A stretch of DNA of 64,000 nt from Bufo bufo (taxonomy: Eukaryota; Chordata; Amphibia; Anura; Bufonidae): contig NC_053389.1 of the NCBI RefSeq assembly GCF_905171765.1, positions 214,278,624-214,342,623 on the forward strand. Reading direction: 5' to 3'. This document shows positions 11,169 to 22,845 of the stretch, one piece after another. Position 1 is the first letter of the stretch; the number at the start of each line of letters is the position of its first letter. Made by a program: the position numbers and the translations under genes. Under the pieces are notes generated by a model. The model made no database searches. It was not told where the DNA came from and was given only the letters and a program-made list of their open reading frames with translations.

Positions 11169-12602
11169 GGAATAAAATATCCCAGCAATACTTTAATATT
11201 GTTATCATATATACAATTTTTATTTTTATGCTATTATTTATTTAAATTGATGTGTTTTATTTTGCGTGAAGAATTAGTACACTCAATGTAAAATCTTTTT
11301 AGAACCAGCCCACTTACAGGTGGGGGGTGGTCCTTTTACCATCTTTATTACAGCTATGATTACTGAATCTTCAGCAGTTCTGAATAAGAACTGATCTTAA
11401 GCTGATCTTATGATCTTACGTAGTTACAATCTTGTAAGGTCTGGATACGGAAACCGCAATATAGACTCTAAAAGGTATACTATTACAGCAGGGAATTAAA
11501 TCAGTTACATACATTGGCTATAGTTCAAGATGTCAGGGCACTTACTGGCCATATTAGTGATCAACAAGCAAAAGAAGGGGCATTTATAAAAACTACATCA
11601 TGCCACGAGGGCCGCCCTAGGAAAATTGTCCTCATACATGAGTGTTATAGGAATTTGGAACAAATGCAGAGTGATAAAATTAGCAAACTATGAAAGGTGG
11701 AACTAGCCAGAGGGTAATGATTCCCATTCTCACATATAATGGATGGGATGATCCAACAAAATTAATGTTCTGCTACTGAAAAACTCATGCCATTTATGAA
11801 GTCACCCAATTATACAGGTAAACTAGGAAGAGTGAAAACTAGCACAATCGAGGACATTTAGTCTTTAGTGTAGTTACTTTTGAACCTCTAGAAAAATATT
11901 TTGACATGTGGCCCCTAATAGATGATGGCCTGGGCAGGGCTGCCGGGAGTTGGACCTCCACCAATCAGATATTGATCGTCTATTTAGAGAATTCCTTTAA
12001 ACAAAAATGCAATATATTCACACATGTGAATTGAAATTTTTCATTAATATGTCTAAAAATAAGATTTCAACTGTACCTAGCCTTTCTACAAACTTTGCAT
12101 GATTCATTAGGACAGTGTGTGTACATAAAAAAAAATCACAGATTTCTGGCCACTGTATGACTTGTATCTGGCATTTTTACCAGTTTTCTCCTCTCTAGCT
12201 CTGTCTCTATTTTGTAGTTCTACTAGATATGATGGGTAGAGACTAGCTGTCATCCACTGCACACAAGTGGAGGATAATCTGCTTCCATACCTTCTTTTAC
12301 TCACTCAAAAGCAGGAAGATCATGGCGGATATTACAGAAAAGTTTATGACCTGAATGGGTGTGAATTCAGCACTTGGGATGACACAGAGACTGTCTATGC
12401 GGTCTCTTTTGCTGTATCTCTCTTGAGTTTCTGCTAATTCCTCCTCCTTCCCCTCTCCATAGACTTGTATTGACATGCTTAATCTAATACTTCAGTGAAC
12501 TGGTCCATCCTGGATGATTTCACAAAAATATTCACAGAGAGAAATAAACTGTTGAAAAGAGGAGAACTAGACATTTATCTCTGATACGATATATTATACA
12601 TA
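11169..12602. other. Gene-free region
   Basis: I see no convincing gene. The sequence is A/T-rich, with a minus-strand frame at 12107-12304 that lacks any family signature. About 12420-12480 (cctcctccttcccctctccatag) may be the edge of an interspersed repeat. Confidence 0.45.
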
Positions 12603-12604
12603 TA

Positions 12605-14056
12605 CAGTTGCAAGAAAAAGTATGTGAACCCTTTGGAATGATATGGATTTCTGCACAAATTGGTCATAAAATGGGATCTGATCTTCATCTAAGTCACAAC
12701 AATAGACAATCACAGTATGCTTAAACTAATAACACACACATAATTAAATGTTACCATGTTTTTATTGAACACACCATGTAAACATTCACAGTGCAGGTGG
12801 AAACCCTAGACTAATGACATCTCCAAGAGCTAATTGGAGTGAGGTGTCAGCCAACTGGAGTCCAATCAATGAGATGAGATTGGAGGTTTTGGTTACAGCT
12901 GCCCTGCCCTATAAAAAACACACACCAGTTCTGGGTTTGCTTTTCACAAGAAGCATTGCCTGATGTGAATGATGCCTCGCACAAAAGATCTCTCAGAAGA
13001 CCTACTATTAAGAATTGTTGACTTGCATAAAGCTGGAAAGGGTTACAAAAGTATCTCCAAAAGTCTTGCTGTTCATCAGTCCACGGTAAGACAAATTGTC
13101 TATAAATGGAGAAAGTTCAGAACTGCTGCTACTCTCCCTAGGAGTGGCCGTCCTGTAAAGATGACTGCAAGAGCACAGCGCAGACTGCTCAATGAAATGA
13201 AGAAGAATCCTAGAGTGTCAGCTAAAGACTTACAAAAGTCTCTGGCATATGCTAACATCCCTGTTAGCGAATCTACGATACGTAAAACACTAAACAAGAA
13301 TGGATTTCATGGGAGGATACCACAGAGGAAGCCACTGCTGTCCAAAAAAAAAACCATTGCTGCACTTTTACAGTTTGCACAAGAGCACCTGGATGTTCCA
13401 CAGCAGTACTGGCAAAATATTCTGCAGACAGATGAAACCAAAGTTGAGTTGTTTGGAAGAAACACACAACACTATGTGTGGAGAAAAAGATGCACAGCAC
13501 ACCAACATCAAAACCTCATCCCAACTGTGAAGTATGGTGGTGGGGGCATCATGGTTTGGGGCTGCTTTGCTGCGTCAGGGCCTGGGCGGATTGCTATCAT
13601 TTAAGGAAAAATTAATTCCCAAGTTTATCAAAACATTTTTCAGGAGAACTTAAGGCCATCTGTCCACCAACTGAAGCTCAACAGAAGATGGGTGTTGCAA
13701 CAGGACAACGACCCAAAGCATAGAAGTAAATCAACAACAGAATGGCTTAAACAGAAGAAAATACGCCTTCTGGAGTGGCCCAGTCAGAGTCCTGACCTTA
13801 ACCAGATTAGGATGCTGTGGCAAGAAAGTGATTCACACCAGACATCCCAAGAATATCTCTGAACTGAAACAGTTCTGTAAGGAGGAATGGTCAAGAATTA
13901 CTCCTGACCGTTGTGCACGTCTGATCTGCAACTACAGGAAACGTTTGGTTGAAGTTATTGCTGCCAAAGGAGGTTCAACCAGTTATTAAATCCAAGGGTT
14001 CACATACTTTTTCCACCTGCACTGTGAATGTTTACATGGTGTGTTCAATAAAAATA
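12605..14056 (+). mobile_element. Tc1/mariner element, right end truncated
   Basis: The left end cagttgcaagaaaaagtatg follows TA at 12603-12604. An inner inverted pair, tttttattgaacacacc...gcaggtgga (about 12759-12802) and its complement (about 14012-14056), marks the inner part of the terminal repeats. A copy of the outer motif (ttcacatactttttcc) lies just inside the right arm, as in IR/DR Tc1 elements. The right arm stops at about 14056 and lacks the ~150 bp that should mirror 12605-12758, so this copy is truncated. The transposase is also broken. Confidence 0.85.
12969..13989 (+). pseudogene. Tc1-type transposase with stop, frameshift and lost Glu
   Basis: A DDE transposase starting [17 protein letters not shown]. 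The N-terminal helix-turn-helix pair ([35 protein letters not shown]...SESTIRKTL) is well preserved. The first catalytic Asp is in LQTDETKVE. A TAA at 13602-13604 interrupts the frame after GRIAII. The same frame then continues with the second Asp (QDNDPKH) to SPDLN. The motif that should read NPIE is NQIR here (13800-13811), so the catalytic Glu is replaced by Arg. A frameshift near 13825-13850 follows, and the C-terminus (CARLI-like, then GGSTSY) is readable in another frame, ending at TAA 13987-13989. It is non-functional several times over. Confidence 0.9.
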
Positions 14057-14059
14057 TCA

Positions 14060-14300
14060 CATACTGATGTGGTTCTGCTACACTAGAGTATCAGAGGATT
14101 CTCTGGTGAGCCCAGACTATGAAACCATAGTTGGCCTCAAAGGTCCAGAGAAAAAAAATACATTTGGAGGTTGCTTTGGAGACAATAAAATTCCACCAGG
14201 GTCTATTGCTTTGAACCGAAACCTACTAGACTTTATTGATGGTATCGTGTTTGGGCCTTGAGAATAATTTCCTCTGGTTGACCACAGGAACCCCAGTATG
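14060..14300 (+). repeat. Interspersed repeat, second copy (see 4195-4450)
   Basis: It abuts the truncated right arm of the Tc1 element. Shared signatures with 4195-4450 are ctctggtgagcccag, gcctcaaaggtccaga and actttattgatgg. The 64-codon frame at 14067-14261 parallels the minus-strand frame at 4246-4437 through this shared DNA. Confidence 0.6.
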
Positions 14301-15287
14301 ACCCTGAAGTAAGGTAAAAATAATGCTCATAGAGATGCTGTTTTATTTATATCTCATCTGAACTTGGTTTTTCCCTGAACTATCTCAAAGGAAAGTCCTT
14401 ATGTTTACATTTTGTCTGTCTTGTTTAATAGGGTTCCCTCTCATTTGTTCTGGAGTGATAACCTGGCTGTAGACATCTTAAGAGAGTGCAGCTCTGTTGT
14501 GTTAATTCTACTGTGAAATAGTGTTGTAGATCTTAAGTGTATGAAATAAAGTTTACTTATTGATACTTCAGTGTGCCATCCTCATTTTGGCTGGGAAAAT
14601 GGTCATGTAAGGAAAACACAGTAATTGTCAGACAGGATTATGTCGCTATGCATCAGTATCCAGCACTACAAGACCAGTGCATCATGACAAATTAGCAGAG
14701 AGCAAGGAAGCTGTAATATTGTGTCCAATGCTCTGCTCACTTCATAGGTTTACAGCAGAATTCATCTAAATAAATTAAAAGTATGTGATATCAGGGATGC
14801 TTTATATACAAAACCAATGCTTTTTCATTAGTGGCTGCAATTTTAAAGGAGACGTGGCATCATAAAAATTTGATGTTCTTTAAAAACCATTATAAACACA
14901 GTATAGACTTTAGCTTTTTATTTTTTATGTGATTATCCATATTAGAATACTACTTATTAATTATTCTAAGCCGTCAGAGCACACACAGTCAGCTGATATA
15001 TTCTGTTTTCTGAAGCTTATTTTTCAGTTTTATTGACTGGAACATTAAAGGTGTTGGGCCATCTCACACATTGGTGGCATATCTCAAGAACATGCCACCA
15101 GGGCGCAACGCACAAGCTCGGACATCCTTCATTCGCTTCAATTGGAGTGACGAAAATAGCTGAGCATGCTCTCCATTCACTTCTATTGAAGTTCCAGAAA
15201 TAGAAGAGCGAGGTGCTCTGTCACTTGGAAGTCCCCTTTCTACAGGTAAGTGCGGGTCTCAGAGATGTGTGAGATAGGCAAACTCCT
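14301..15287. other. Gene-free; interspersed-repeat fragment at the right end
   Basis: 14301-15045 shows no coding signal. About 15050-15287 (ccattcacttctattgaag, gaaatagaagagcg, aggtaagtgcgggtctcag) has the look of a common frog interspersed repeat, and the TTAA element is inserted at its edge. Confidence 0.4.
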
Positions 15288-15699
15288 TTAACCACTTACC
15301 GTCACACTAACGCCGAAAGGCGTCATCTCTGCGGCGCTCCCAGGTCACACTAACGCCGATTGGCGTCATCTCGCGTGACCCGAGATTTCCTGTGAACGCG
15401 CGCACACAGGCGCGCGCGCTCACAGGAACGGAAGGAAAGAGAGTGGATCTCCAGCCTGCCAGCGGCAATCGTTCGCTGGCAGGCTGGAGATGTGATTTTT
15501 TTAACCCCTAACAGGTATATTAGACGCTGTTTTGATAACAGCGTCTAATATACCTGCTACCTGGTCCTCTGGTGGTCCCCTTTGTTTGGATCGACCACCA
15601 GAGGACACAGGTAGCTCAGTAATATGTTGCACCAAGCACCACACTACACTACACCCCCCCCTGTCACTTATTAACCCCTTATTCACCCTTGATCACCCC

Positions 15700-17085
15700 T
15701 GATCACCCCATATAGACTCCCTGATCACCCCCCTGTCATTGATTACCCCCCTGTCATTGATCACCCCCCTGGAAAGCTCCATTCAGATGTCCGCATGATT
15801 TTTACGGATCCACTGATAGATGGATCGGATCCGCAAAATGCATACGGACGTCTGAATGGAGCCTTACAGGGGCGTGATCAATGACTGTGGTGATCACCCC
15901 ATATAGACTCCCTGATCACCCCCCTGTCATTGATTACCCCCCTGTCATTGATCACCCCCCTGTAAAGCTCCATTCAGATGTCCGCATGATTTTTACGGAT
16001 CCACTGATAGATGGATCGGATCCGCAAAACGCATACGGACGTCTGAATGGAGCCTTACAGGGGCGTGATCAATGACTGTGGTGATCACCCCATATAGACT
16101 CCCTGATCACCCCCCTGTCATTGATTACCCCCCTGTCATTGATCACCCCCCTGTAAAGCTCCATTCAGATGTCCGCATGATTTTTACGGATCCACTGATA
16201 GATGGATCGGATCCGCAAAACGCATACGGACGTCTGAATGGAGCCTTACAGGGGCGTGATCAATGACTGTGGTGATCACCCCATATAGACTCCCTGATCA
16301 CCCCCCTGTCATTGATTACCCCCCTGTCATTGATCACCCCCCTGTAAAGCTCCATTCAGATGTCCGCATGATTTTTACGGATCCACTGATAGATGGATCG
16401 GATCCGCAAAACGCATACGGACGTCCGAATGGAGCCTTACAGGGGCGTGATCAATGACTGTGGTGATCACCCCATATAGACTCCCTGATCACCCCCCTGT
16501 CATTGATCACCCCCCTGTAAAGCTCCATTCAGATGTCCACATGATTTTTACGGATCCACTGATAGATGGATCGGATCCGCAAAACGCATACGGACGTCTG
16601 AATGGAGCCTTACAGGGGCGTGATCAATGACTGTGGTGATCACCCCATATAGACTCCCTGATCACCCCCCTGTCATTGATTACCCCCCTGTCATTGATCA
16701 CCCCCCTGTAAAGCTCCATTCAGACGTCCGCATGATTTTTACGGATCCACTGATAGATGGATCGGATCCGCAAAACACATACAGGCGTCTCCCTGGAGCC
16801 TTCCAGGGGGGGTGATCACCCCATATAGACTCCCTGATCACCCCCCTGTCATTGATCACCCCCCCTGTCATTGATCACCCCCACTGTCAGGCTGCATTCA
16901 GATGTCCGTATGATTTTTACGGATCCACGGATACATGGATCGGATCCGCAAAACACATACGGACATCTGAATGGAGCCTTATAGGGGGGTGATCAATGAC
17001 AGGGGGGTGATCACCCCATATAGACTCCCTGATCACCCCCCTGTCATTGATCACCCCCCTGTCATTGATCACCCCCCTGTAAGGC
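15700..17085. repeat. 191-bp tandem array with a hairpin in each unit (unit A)
   Basis: About eight units carry gatcaccccatatagactcc, cccccctgtcattgat and a hairpin whose arms begin ctccattcag and end ctgaatggag around a ggatcc-rich centre. One unit near 16464-16636 is 18 bp shorter, and the last two are diverged. Identical 64-codon frames recur every 191 bp only because the unit lacks stops in one frame; the period is not a multiple of three. Shorter versions occur at about 23190-24360 and 31380-32550. Confidence 0.9.
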
Positions 17086-17099
17086 TCCATTCAGACATT

Positions 17100-19050
17100 T
17101 TATTGGCCCAAGTTAGCGGAAAATTTTTTTTTTTTATTACAAAGTCTCATATTCCACTAACTTGTGTCAAAAAATTAAATCTCACATGAACTCACCATAC
17201 CCCTCACGGAATCCAAATGCGTAAAAATTTTTAGACATTTATATTCCAGACTTCTTCTCACGCTTTAGGGCCCCTAGAATGCCAGGGCAGTATAAATACC
17301 CCACATGTGACCCCATTTCGGAAAGAAGACACCCCCAGGTATTCCGTGAGGGGCATATTGAGTCCATGAAAGATTGAAATTTTTGTCCCAAGTTAGCGGA
17401 AAGGGAGACTTTGTGAGAAAAAAATAAATAAAATCAATTTCCGCTAACTTGTGCCAAAAAAAATAAATTTCTATGAACTCGCCATGCCCCTCATTGAATA
17501 CCTTGGGGTGTCTTCTTTCCAAAATGGGGTCACATGTGGGGTATTTATACTGCCCTGGCATTTTAGGGGCCCTAAAGCGTGAGAAGAAGTCTGGGATCCA
17601 AATGTCTAAAAATGCCCTCATAAAAGGAATGTGGGCCCCTTTGCGCATCTAGGCTGCAAAAAAGTGTCACACATCTGGTATCGCCGTACTCAGGAAAATT
17701 TGGGCAATGTGTTTTGGGGTGTCATTTTACATATACCCATGCTGGGTGAGATAAATATCTTGGTCAAATGCCAACTTTGTATAAAAAAATGGGAAAAGTT
17801 GTCTTTTGCCAAGATATTTCTCTCACCCAGAATGGGTATATGTAAAATGACACCCCAAAACACATTCCCCAACTTCTCCTGAATACGGAGATACCACATG
17901 TGTGACACTTTTTTGCAGCCTAGGTGGGCAAAAGGGCCCACATTCCAAAGAGCACCTTTCGGATTTCACAGGTCATTTACCTACTTACCACACATTTGGG
18001 CCCCTGGAAAATGCCAGGGCAGTATATCTACCCCACAAGTGACCCCATTTTGGAAAGAAGACACCCCAAGGTATTCCGTGAGGGGCATGGCAAGTTCCTA
18101 GAATTTTTTATTTTTTGTCACAAGTTAGTGGAAAATGATGATTATTTTTTTTTGTTTTTTTTTTCATACAAAGTCTCATATTCCACTAACTTGTGACAAA
18201 AAATAAAAACTTCCATGAACTCACTATGCCCATCAGCGAATACCTTGGGGTCTCTTCTTTCCAAAATGGGGTCACTTGTGGGGTAGTTATACTGCCCTGG
18301 CATTCTAGGGGCCCAAATGTGTGGTAAGGAGTTTGAAATCAAATTCTGTAAAAAATGACCAGTGAAATCCGAAAGGTGCTCTTTGGAATATTGGCCCCTT
18401 TGCCCACCTAGGCTGCAAAAAAGTGTCACACATCTGGTATCTCCGTATTCAGGAGAAGTTGGGCAATGTGTTTTGGGGTGTCATTTTACATATACCCATG
18501 TTGGGTGAGAGAAATATCTTGGCAAAAGACAACTTTTCCCATTTTTTTATACAAAGTTGGCATTTGACCAAGATATTTATCTCACCCAGCATGGGTATAT
18601 GTAAAAAGACACCCCAAAACACATTCCCCAACTTCTCCTGAATACGGAGATACCAGATGTGTGACACTTTTTTGCAGCCTAGGTGGGCAAAGGGGCCCAT
18701 ATTCCAAAGAGCACCTTTCGGATTTCACTGGTCATTTTTTACAGAATTTGATTTCAAACTCCTTACCACACATTTGGGCCCCTAGAATGCCAGGGCAGTA
18801 TAACTACGTCACAAGTGACCCCATTTTGGAAAGAAGAGACCCCAAGGTATTCGCTGATGGGCATAGTGAGTTCATGGAAGTTTTTATTTTTTGTCACAAG
18901 TTAGTGGAATATGAGACTTTGTAAGAAAAAAAAAAAAAAATCATCATTTTCCGCTAACTTGTGACAAAAAAGAAAAAGTTCTATGAACTCACTATGCCCA
19001 TCAGCGAATACCTTAGGGTGTCTACTTTCCGAAATGGGGTCATTTGTGGG
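17100..19050. repeat. Alternating fold-back units (unit A)
   Basis: A ~140-bp sequence alternates in orientation to form long hairpins, for example 17641-17930 centred near 17786 and 18420-18700 centred near 18561. The markers are aaaaagtgtcacac, ggggtgtcattttacatata and gggtgagataaatatcttgg with their complements. Between hairpins, ccactaacttgtgacaaa and ttcactatgcccat motifs also recur in both orientations. The symmetry makes the same peptide-like frames (beginning GPFAHLGCKKVSH) appear on both strands. Confidence 0.88.
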
Positions 19051-19543
19051 GTGTTTGTACTGTCTGGGCATTGTAGAACCTCAGGAAACATGACAGGTGC
19101 TCAGAAAGTCAGAGCTGCTTCAAAAAGCGGAAATTCACATTTTTGTACCATAGTTTGTAAACGCTAGAACTTTTACCCAAACCATTTTTTTTTTACCCAA
19201 ACAATTTTTTTTAATCAAAGACATGTAGAACAATAAATTTAGAGCAAAATTTATATATGGATGTCGTTTTTTTTTGCTACATTTTACAATTGAAAGTGAA
19301 AAATGTCATTTTTTTTGCAAAAAAATCGTTAAATTTCGATTAATAAAAAAAAATTTAAAAATGTCAGCAGCAATGAAATACCACCAAATGAAAGCTCTAT
19401 TAGTGAGAAGAAAAGGAGGTAAAATTCATTTGGGGGGTAAGTTGCATGACCGAGCAATAAACCGTTAAAGTTGTGAAGTGCAGATTTGGAAAAAAGGGCC
19501 TGGTCACTAGGGGGGTATAAACCTGTGGTCCTTAAGTGGTTAA

Positions 19544-19914
19544 GATGAGTTACATAGTGGCCACTGCTCCCTTTAAGCTGTGTTCTCTCTGATTATGGCA
19601 GAAAGTGACAGGATCCCCATCTCTGAAGGTGAGCTTTTTTTTCTCCCTGGCTGTGAGTTGCCCAATCGCAGCAGAGAGCGTCTGAGAAGGAGACAGCCGT
19701 CTCCTCCTCCCTGTACCGATGCTACTAATTAGAATACAGGGCAGGAAAAGTGAACTAGGGGCACAGCAGGGGAACAGAGCAGCTCATCAAAAAAAAAAAA
19801 AAAAAAAGCGCCATGATATCTACTAAAAATGCCCTGCACTGCCAGGTACTAATATTGTAATGTCAGGACCAGTGAAAGGTCCTCTTTAAAAACATTTATT
19901 GCACAAGTATTTAC
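19544..19914. other. Spacer between TTAA element and minisatellite (unit A)
   Basis: Non-repetitive-looking sequence carried as part of the triplicated block (copies at about 27586-27946 and 35774-36146). It ends in a poly-A tract that differs between copies (long in A and C, short in B). No gene is visible. Confidence 0.6.
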
Positions 19915-20702
19915 AGTGCCCATGATGCCATGAAGCTCCTATATATTCCCATACAATATCCATAATGCCATGCAGTTCCTATATATTCCCATACTGTTTC
20001 TATGATGCCATAAAGTTCCTATATATTTCCATAAAGTTTCCATAATGTCATGCAGTTCTCATATATTCCTATATAGTATCCATGATGCCATGCAGTTTTC
20101 ATATATTTGAATACAGTATCCATGATGCCACCCAGTTCTCATATATCCCCATACAGTATCCATGATGCCATGCAATTCCTATGTATTCCCATACAGTATC
20201 CATGATGCCATGCAGTTCCTATGTATTCCCATACAGTATCCATGATGCCATGCAGTTCCTCTATATTCCCATACAGTATCCACGATGCCATGCAGTTCCT
20301 CTATATTCCCATACAGTATCCATGATGCCATGCAGTTCCTCTATATTCCCATACAGTATCCATGATGCCATGCAGTTCCTGTATACCCCCATACAGTATC
20401 CATGATGCCATGCAGTTCCTCTATATTCCCATACAGTATCCATGATGCCATGCAGTTCCTATGTATTCCCATACAGTGTCCATGATGCCATGCAGTTCCT
20501 CTATATTCCCATACAGTATCCATGATGCCATGCAGTTCCTCTATATTCCCATACAGTATCCATGATGCCATGCAGTTCCTCTATATTCCCATACAGTATC
20601 CATGATGCCATGCAGTTCTCATATATTCCCATACAGTATCCATGATGCCATGCAGTTCCTATGTATTCCCATACAGTATCCATGATGCCATGCAGTTCCT
20701 AT
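19915..20702. repeat. 40-bp minisatellite (unit A, ~20 copies)
   Basis: The unit is catgatgccatgcagttcct followed by atgtattcccatacagtatc. The first copies are diverged and the later ones nearly identical. The array ends exactly at the 5' LTR of the Gmr1-like element. Because 3 x 40 = 120 lacks stops in some frames, long repetitive frames arise on both strands; none is a gene. Confidence 0.93.
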
Positions 20703-21230
20703 TGTAGTAACCTAGAGGGGAGAATCGTGGATGGTCAGTACGTCTCACTGAGAATGTATGCCTCAGTGATATAATTCCCGGAAATAAGTATACCAGTAAC
20801 ATTAGGTTGCTGGGAGGTTTTCGTTAAAGTGGATTTTGGGTCCGGGTTTCAGGAGTGACCAGAGAGCTTGGGTGGGACAGGTCACTCCCGTACTCCATCC
20901 AGGGTTTTCCTACTGTGTGGTTAAAAAGGGTGTGGGAATCTCAGCTGAGGAGATCAAGTGTGCACAGGCTAAGTAAAGCTGAACAAGCTAAGAGGGAGGA
21001 CTTGGTTTCTGAAAGACCCCAGAGAGTGGTGAGACCATATTGTTGTTACCTGATTTGCACTGAACACAGAATGTGGGACTTTATGTTATGCAATGTTTGT
21101 GGGCTGAAGAAAGCTTAAAGCTAAAACTTGGACATGTTTACCTTTGTGTGCTGAAATAAACACTGCCTGTGGTGAAGACTGAACTGACATGCGTGTATGT
21201 GTGCACAGTGACGGAGTTAAAACCCCCACA
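20703..21230 (+). mobile_element. Gmr1-like 5' LTR, copy A
   Basis: 528 bp, TGTAGTAACC to CCCCCACA. It contains a polyadenylation signal AATAAA in tgctgaaataaacac and a TTAAAAAGG stretch that may act as a TATA-like element. It differs from the other LTR copies at about three positions. The primer site that follows reads atcggtgg here, but attggtgg in B and C. Confidence 0.9.
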
Positions 21231-21294
21231 ATCGGTGGAGGATGCGGGCACAACGCTCCTAGAAATCGCAGCCACTGGCAGTTGTAGGAGGTAA

Positions 21295-22845
21295 ATGTCC
21301 TGGGTAAAAACTGCAGCGAAATTACAGTCTGAACATCTAACCATGGAGGATTTAGTAAAGCAATTGGTGCAGGCTAACTTGCTGCAGCAACAGACTACTG
21401 CTCAACAGCAGAAAGCCCACATGGAGGCTATGCAAGCCCAGCAAGAGACAAATCAGCTACTGATACGACAGATGTCTGTATTGACTGAGGCCGTCAAATC
21501 TCAGGAGGAGGTGAGCCTTCCCCGTCAAAATGGCAGTGTTAAAGCCCAAAAAAATGTGAGGGAAACTTTGCAAAAAATGACACCTGAGGACGAAGTTGAG
21601 GCGTACCTGTCCGTATTTGAAAGGGTGGCAGAAAGGGAGAGTCTCCCACCCGAGCAGTGGGCAGAAGTGTTGGCGCCCTATTTAACAGGAGAACCTCAGA
21701 AAGCCTATTATGATTTAACCTTGCAAGAAGCTAAAGAATACGGTAAGCTAAAAGCGGAAATTCTTGCTCGGCAGGGGGTGACTGATGCAGTCCGAGCGCA
21801 GCGTGTTTACAGCTGGGAGTTTTGCCAAGATAAGCCTCCCAGGTCCCAAATGTTCGATCTGTTCCACCTGGTACAAAAATGGTTACAGCCAGAATCATCC
21901 TCCCCAGCTCAAATGGTGGAAAAAGTGGTGATGAACCGGTTCCTCCATACGCTGCCAAAACCCATACAATGTTGGGTTGCCCAGGGAAACCCCCAGACTG
22001 CGAACGAATTGGTGGGCCTCGTAGAAAGGTATATCAGCGTGGAGGACTCCCTGGAAAATAAAGGGGGGTTGAGACGGCCATATCGCGGCTCTAAGAACGG
22101 GACTGGGTTCCCCAAGAAAGGACCACAACCCGGACCCAACTGGAAAACCCCGGTTAAGGAAAAGTTGGAGACTGGAACCCGAGTCCAGACCGGCCCCATC
22201 ATCTGTTGGAGATGTCAGGCTCCTGGACAAATAGCAGCGCACTGCCCTTTGTCTACCGAGCCCATGGAGTGCGGTGTTGGCCAACCATATTCTCTTTTTG
22301 CACATCCTGTGTGCAGTGCAGTGACCCAAGCCCAGGAAGGATCCCAGATGTGCCAAGTGACCGTGAACAGTGTTATAGTGACTGCCCTCTTGGACTCCGG
22401 CAGTTTGGTCACTTTGATGACGTCCATGGTGCCTCACGTATTAAATCCTGAAAAGCATGTGGTAGTGTTGTGCATCCATGGAGACACACGGGATTATCCT
22501 GTCGCTCAGGTGTCCATAAACACTATGTGTGGTACTGTACTGCATGAGGTGGGAGTGGTGAAGGACTTACTGCACCCGATGATACTGGGAAGAGACTTCC
22601 CACTGTTTTGGGACCTGTGGGCTAACGCTAAGGTCCCGATGAAACTGTCAAGTACTGAGCATTCTAGTTGTGATGTGGTGGGAGAGGTATTGGAGTGTCC
22701 TGGGGCTATATCAGGGTCTCCATTAGCGGTGATGTTAGGTGAGGATGACGAGGAATTAACCCCTGAGACCGATGTCCTGGATCTTGAGGTGTCTCGGGAC
22801 AATTTTGGAGAGGCCCAGCTCTGCGGCGCTCCCAGGTCACACTAA
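21295..22845 (+). pseudogene. Gmr1-like gag-protease, copy A, fused to TTAA-element sequence
   Basis: The frame begins MSWVKTAAKLQSEH, 65 bp after the LTR. It has a Gln-rich coiled-coil-like N-terminus, a capsid region with a SCAN-like segment (about residues 168-252: QKWLQPE..., FLHTLPKPIQCWV), a zinc-knuckle relic (CWRCQAPGQIAAHC) and a retroviral-type aspartic protease motif (ALLDSGSLVTLM). It lacks the in-frame TAG found in copies B and C. After GEAQL the frame enters the TTAA element at 22819-22821 and terminates seven codons later, so integrase, reverse transcriptase and RNase H are missing. It could yield a Gag-protease chimera if transcribed, but there is no evidence for expression. 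Confidence 0.9.

Larger units (their letters stand above)
15292..19539. mobile_element. TTAA-flanked non-autonomous element, family 2 (only copy with both ends)
   Basis: It is bounded by TTAA at 15288-15291 and 19540-19543, with short inverted termini ccacttac / gtaagtgg-like (ccttaagtgg at the right). The left part is a chain of hairpins (15447-15491, 15512-15556, 15556-15615), then come a 191-bp tandem array (15700-17085), ~2 kb of fold-back units (17100-19050) and an A/T-rich right end. It encodes no transposase, so it would depend on a piggyBac- or Kolobok-type enzyme in trans. Everything from 15330 rightward is the start of the triplicated block, so only this copy has an intact left end. 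Confidence 0.75.

Noticed and set aside
15881..16815. Series of identical 64-codon frames (TPYRLPDHPPVIDYPPVIDHP-type) as a repeated peptide gene
   Set aside because: They arise from the 191-bp tandem unit, which is not a multiple of three, so each frame restarts in its own unit. No gene signals, and the same frames appear in all three block copies.
17631..18700. GPFAHLGCKKVSH-type frames on plus and minus strands as genes
   Set aside because: The identical peptide appears on both strands because the DNA is palindromic.
20181..20683. Long repetitive frames on both strands (SIHDAMQF / ASWILYGNIEELHG)
   Set aside because: They are translations of the stop-poor 40-bp minisatellite. Frames exist on both strands and vary with array length.
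19915..20702. CRISPR-like array
   Set aside because: The 40-bp units are contiguous without unique spacers, and the context is a vertebrate transposon-rich region.
21731..22437. Minus-strand frames of 60-180 codons opposite gag
   Set aside because: Shadows of the gag-pol frame; no family motifs, and the plus-strand frame has clear retroviral domains.
21295..22845. A host SCAN-domain gene
   Set aside because: The SCAN-like segment is followed by a zinc-knuckle relic and protease, preceded by an LTR, and in copy C followed by integrase and reverse transcriptase.
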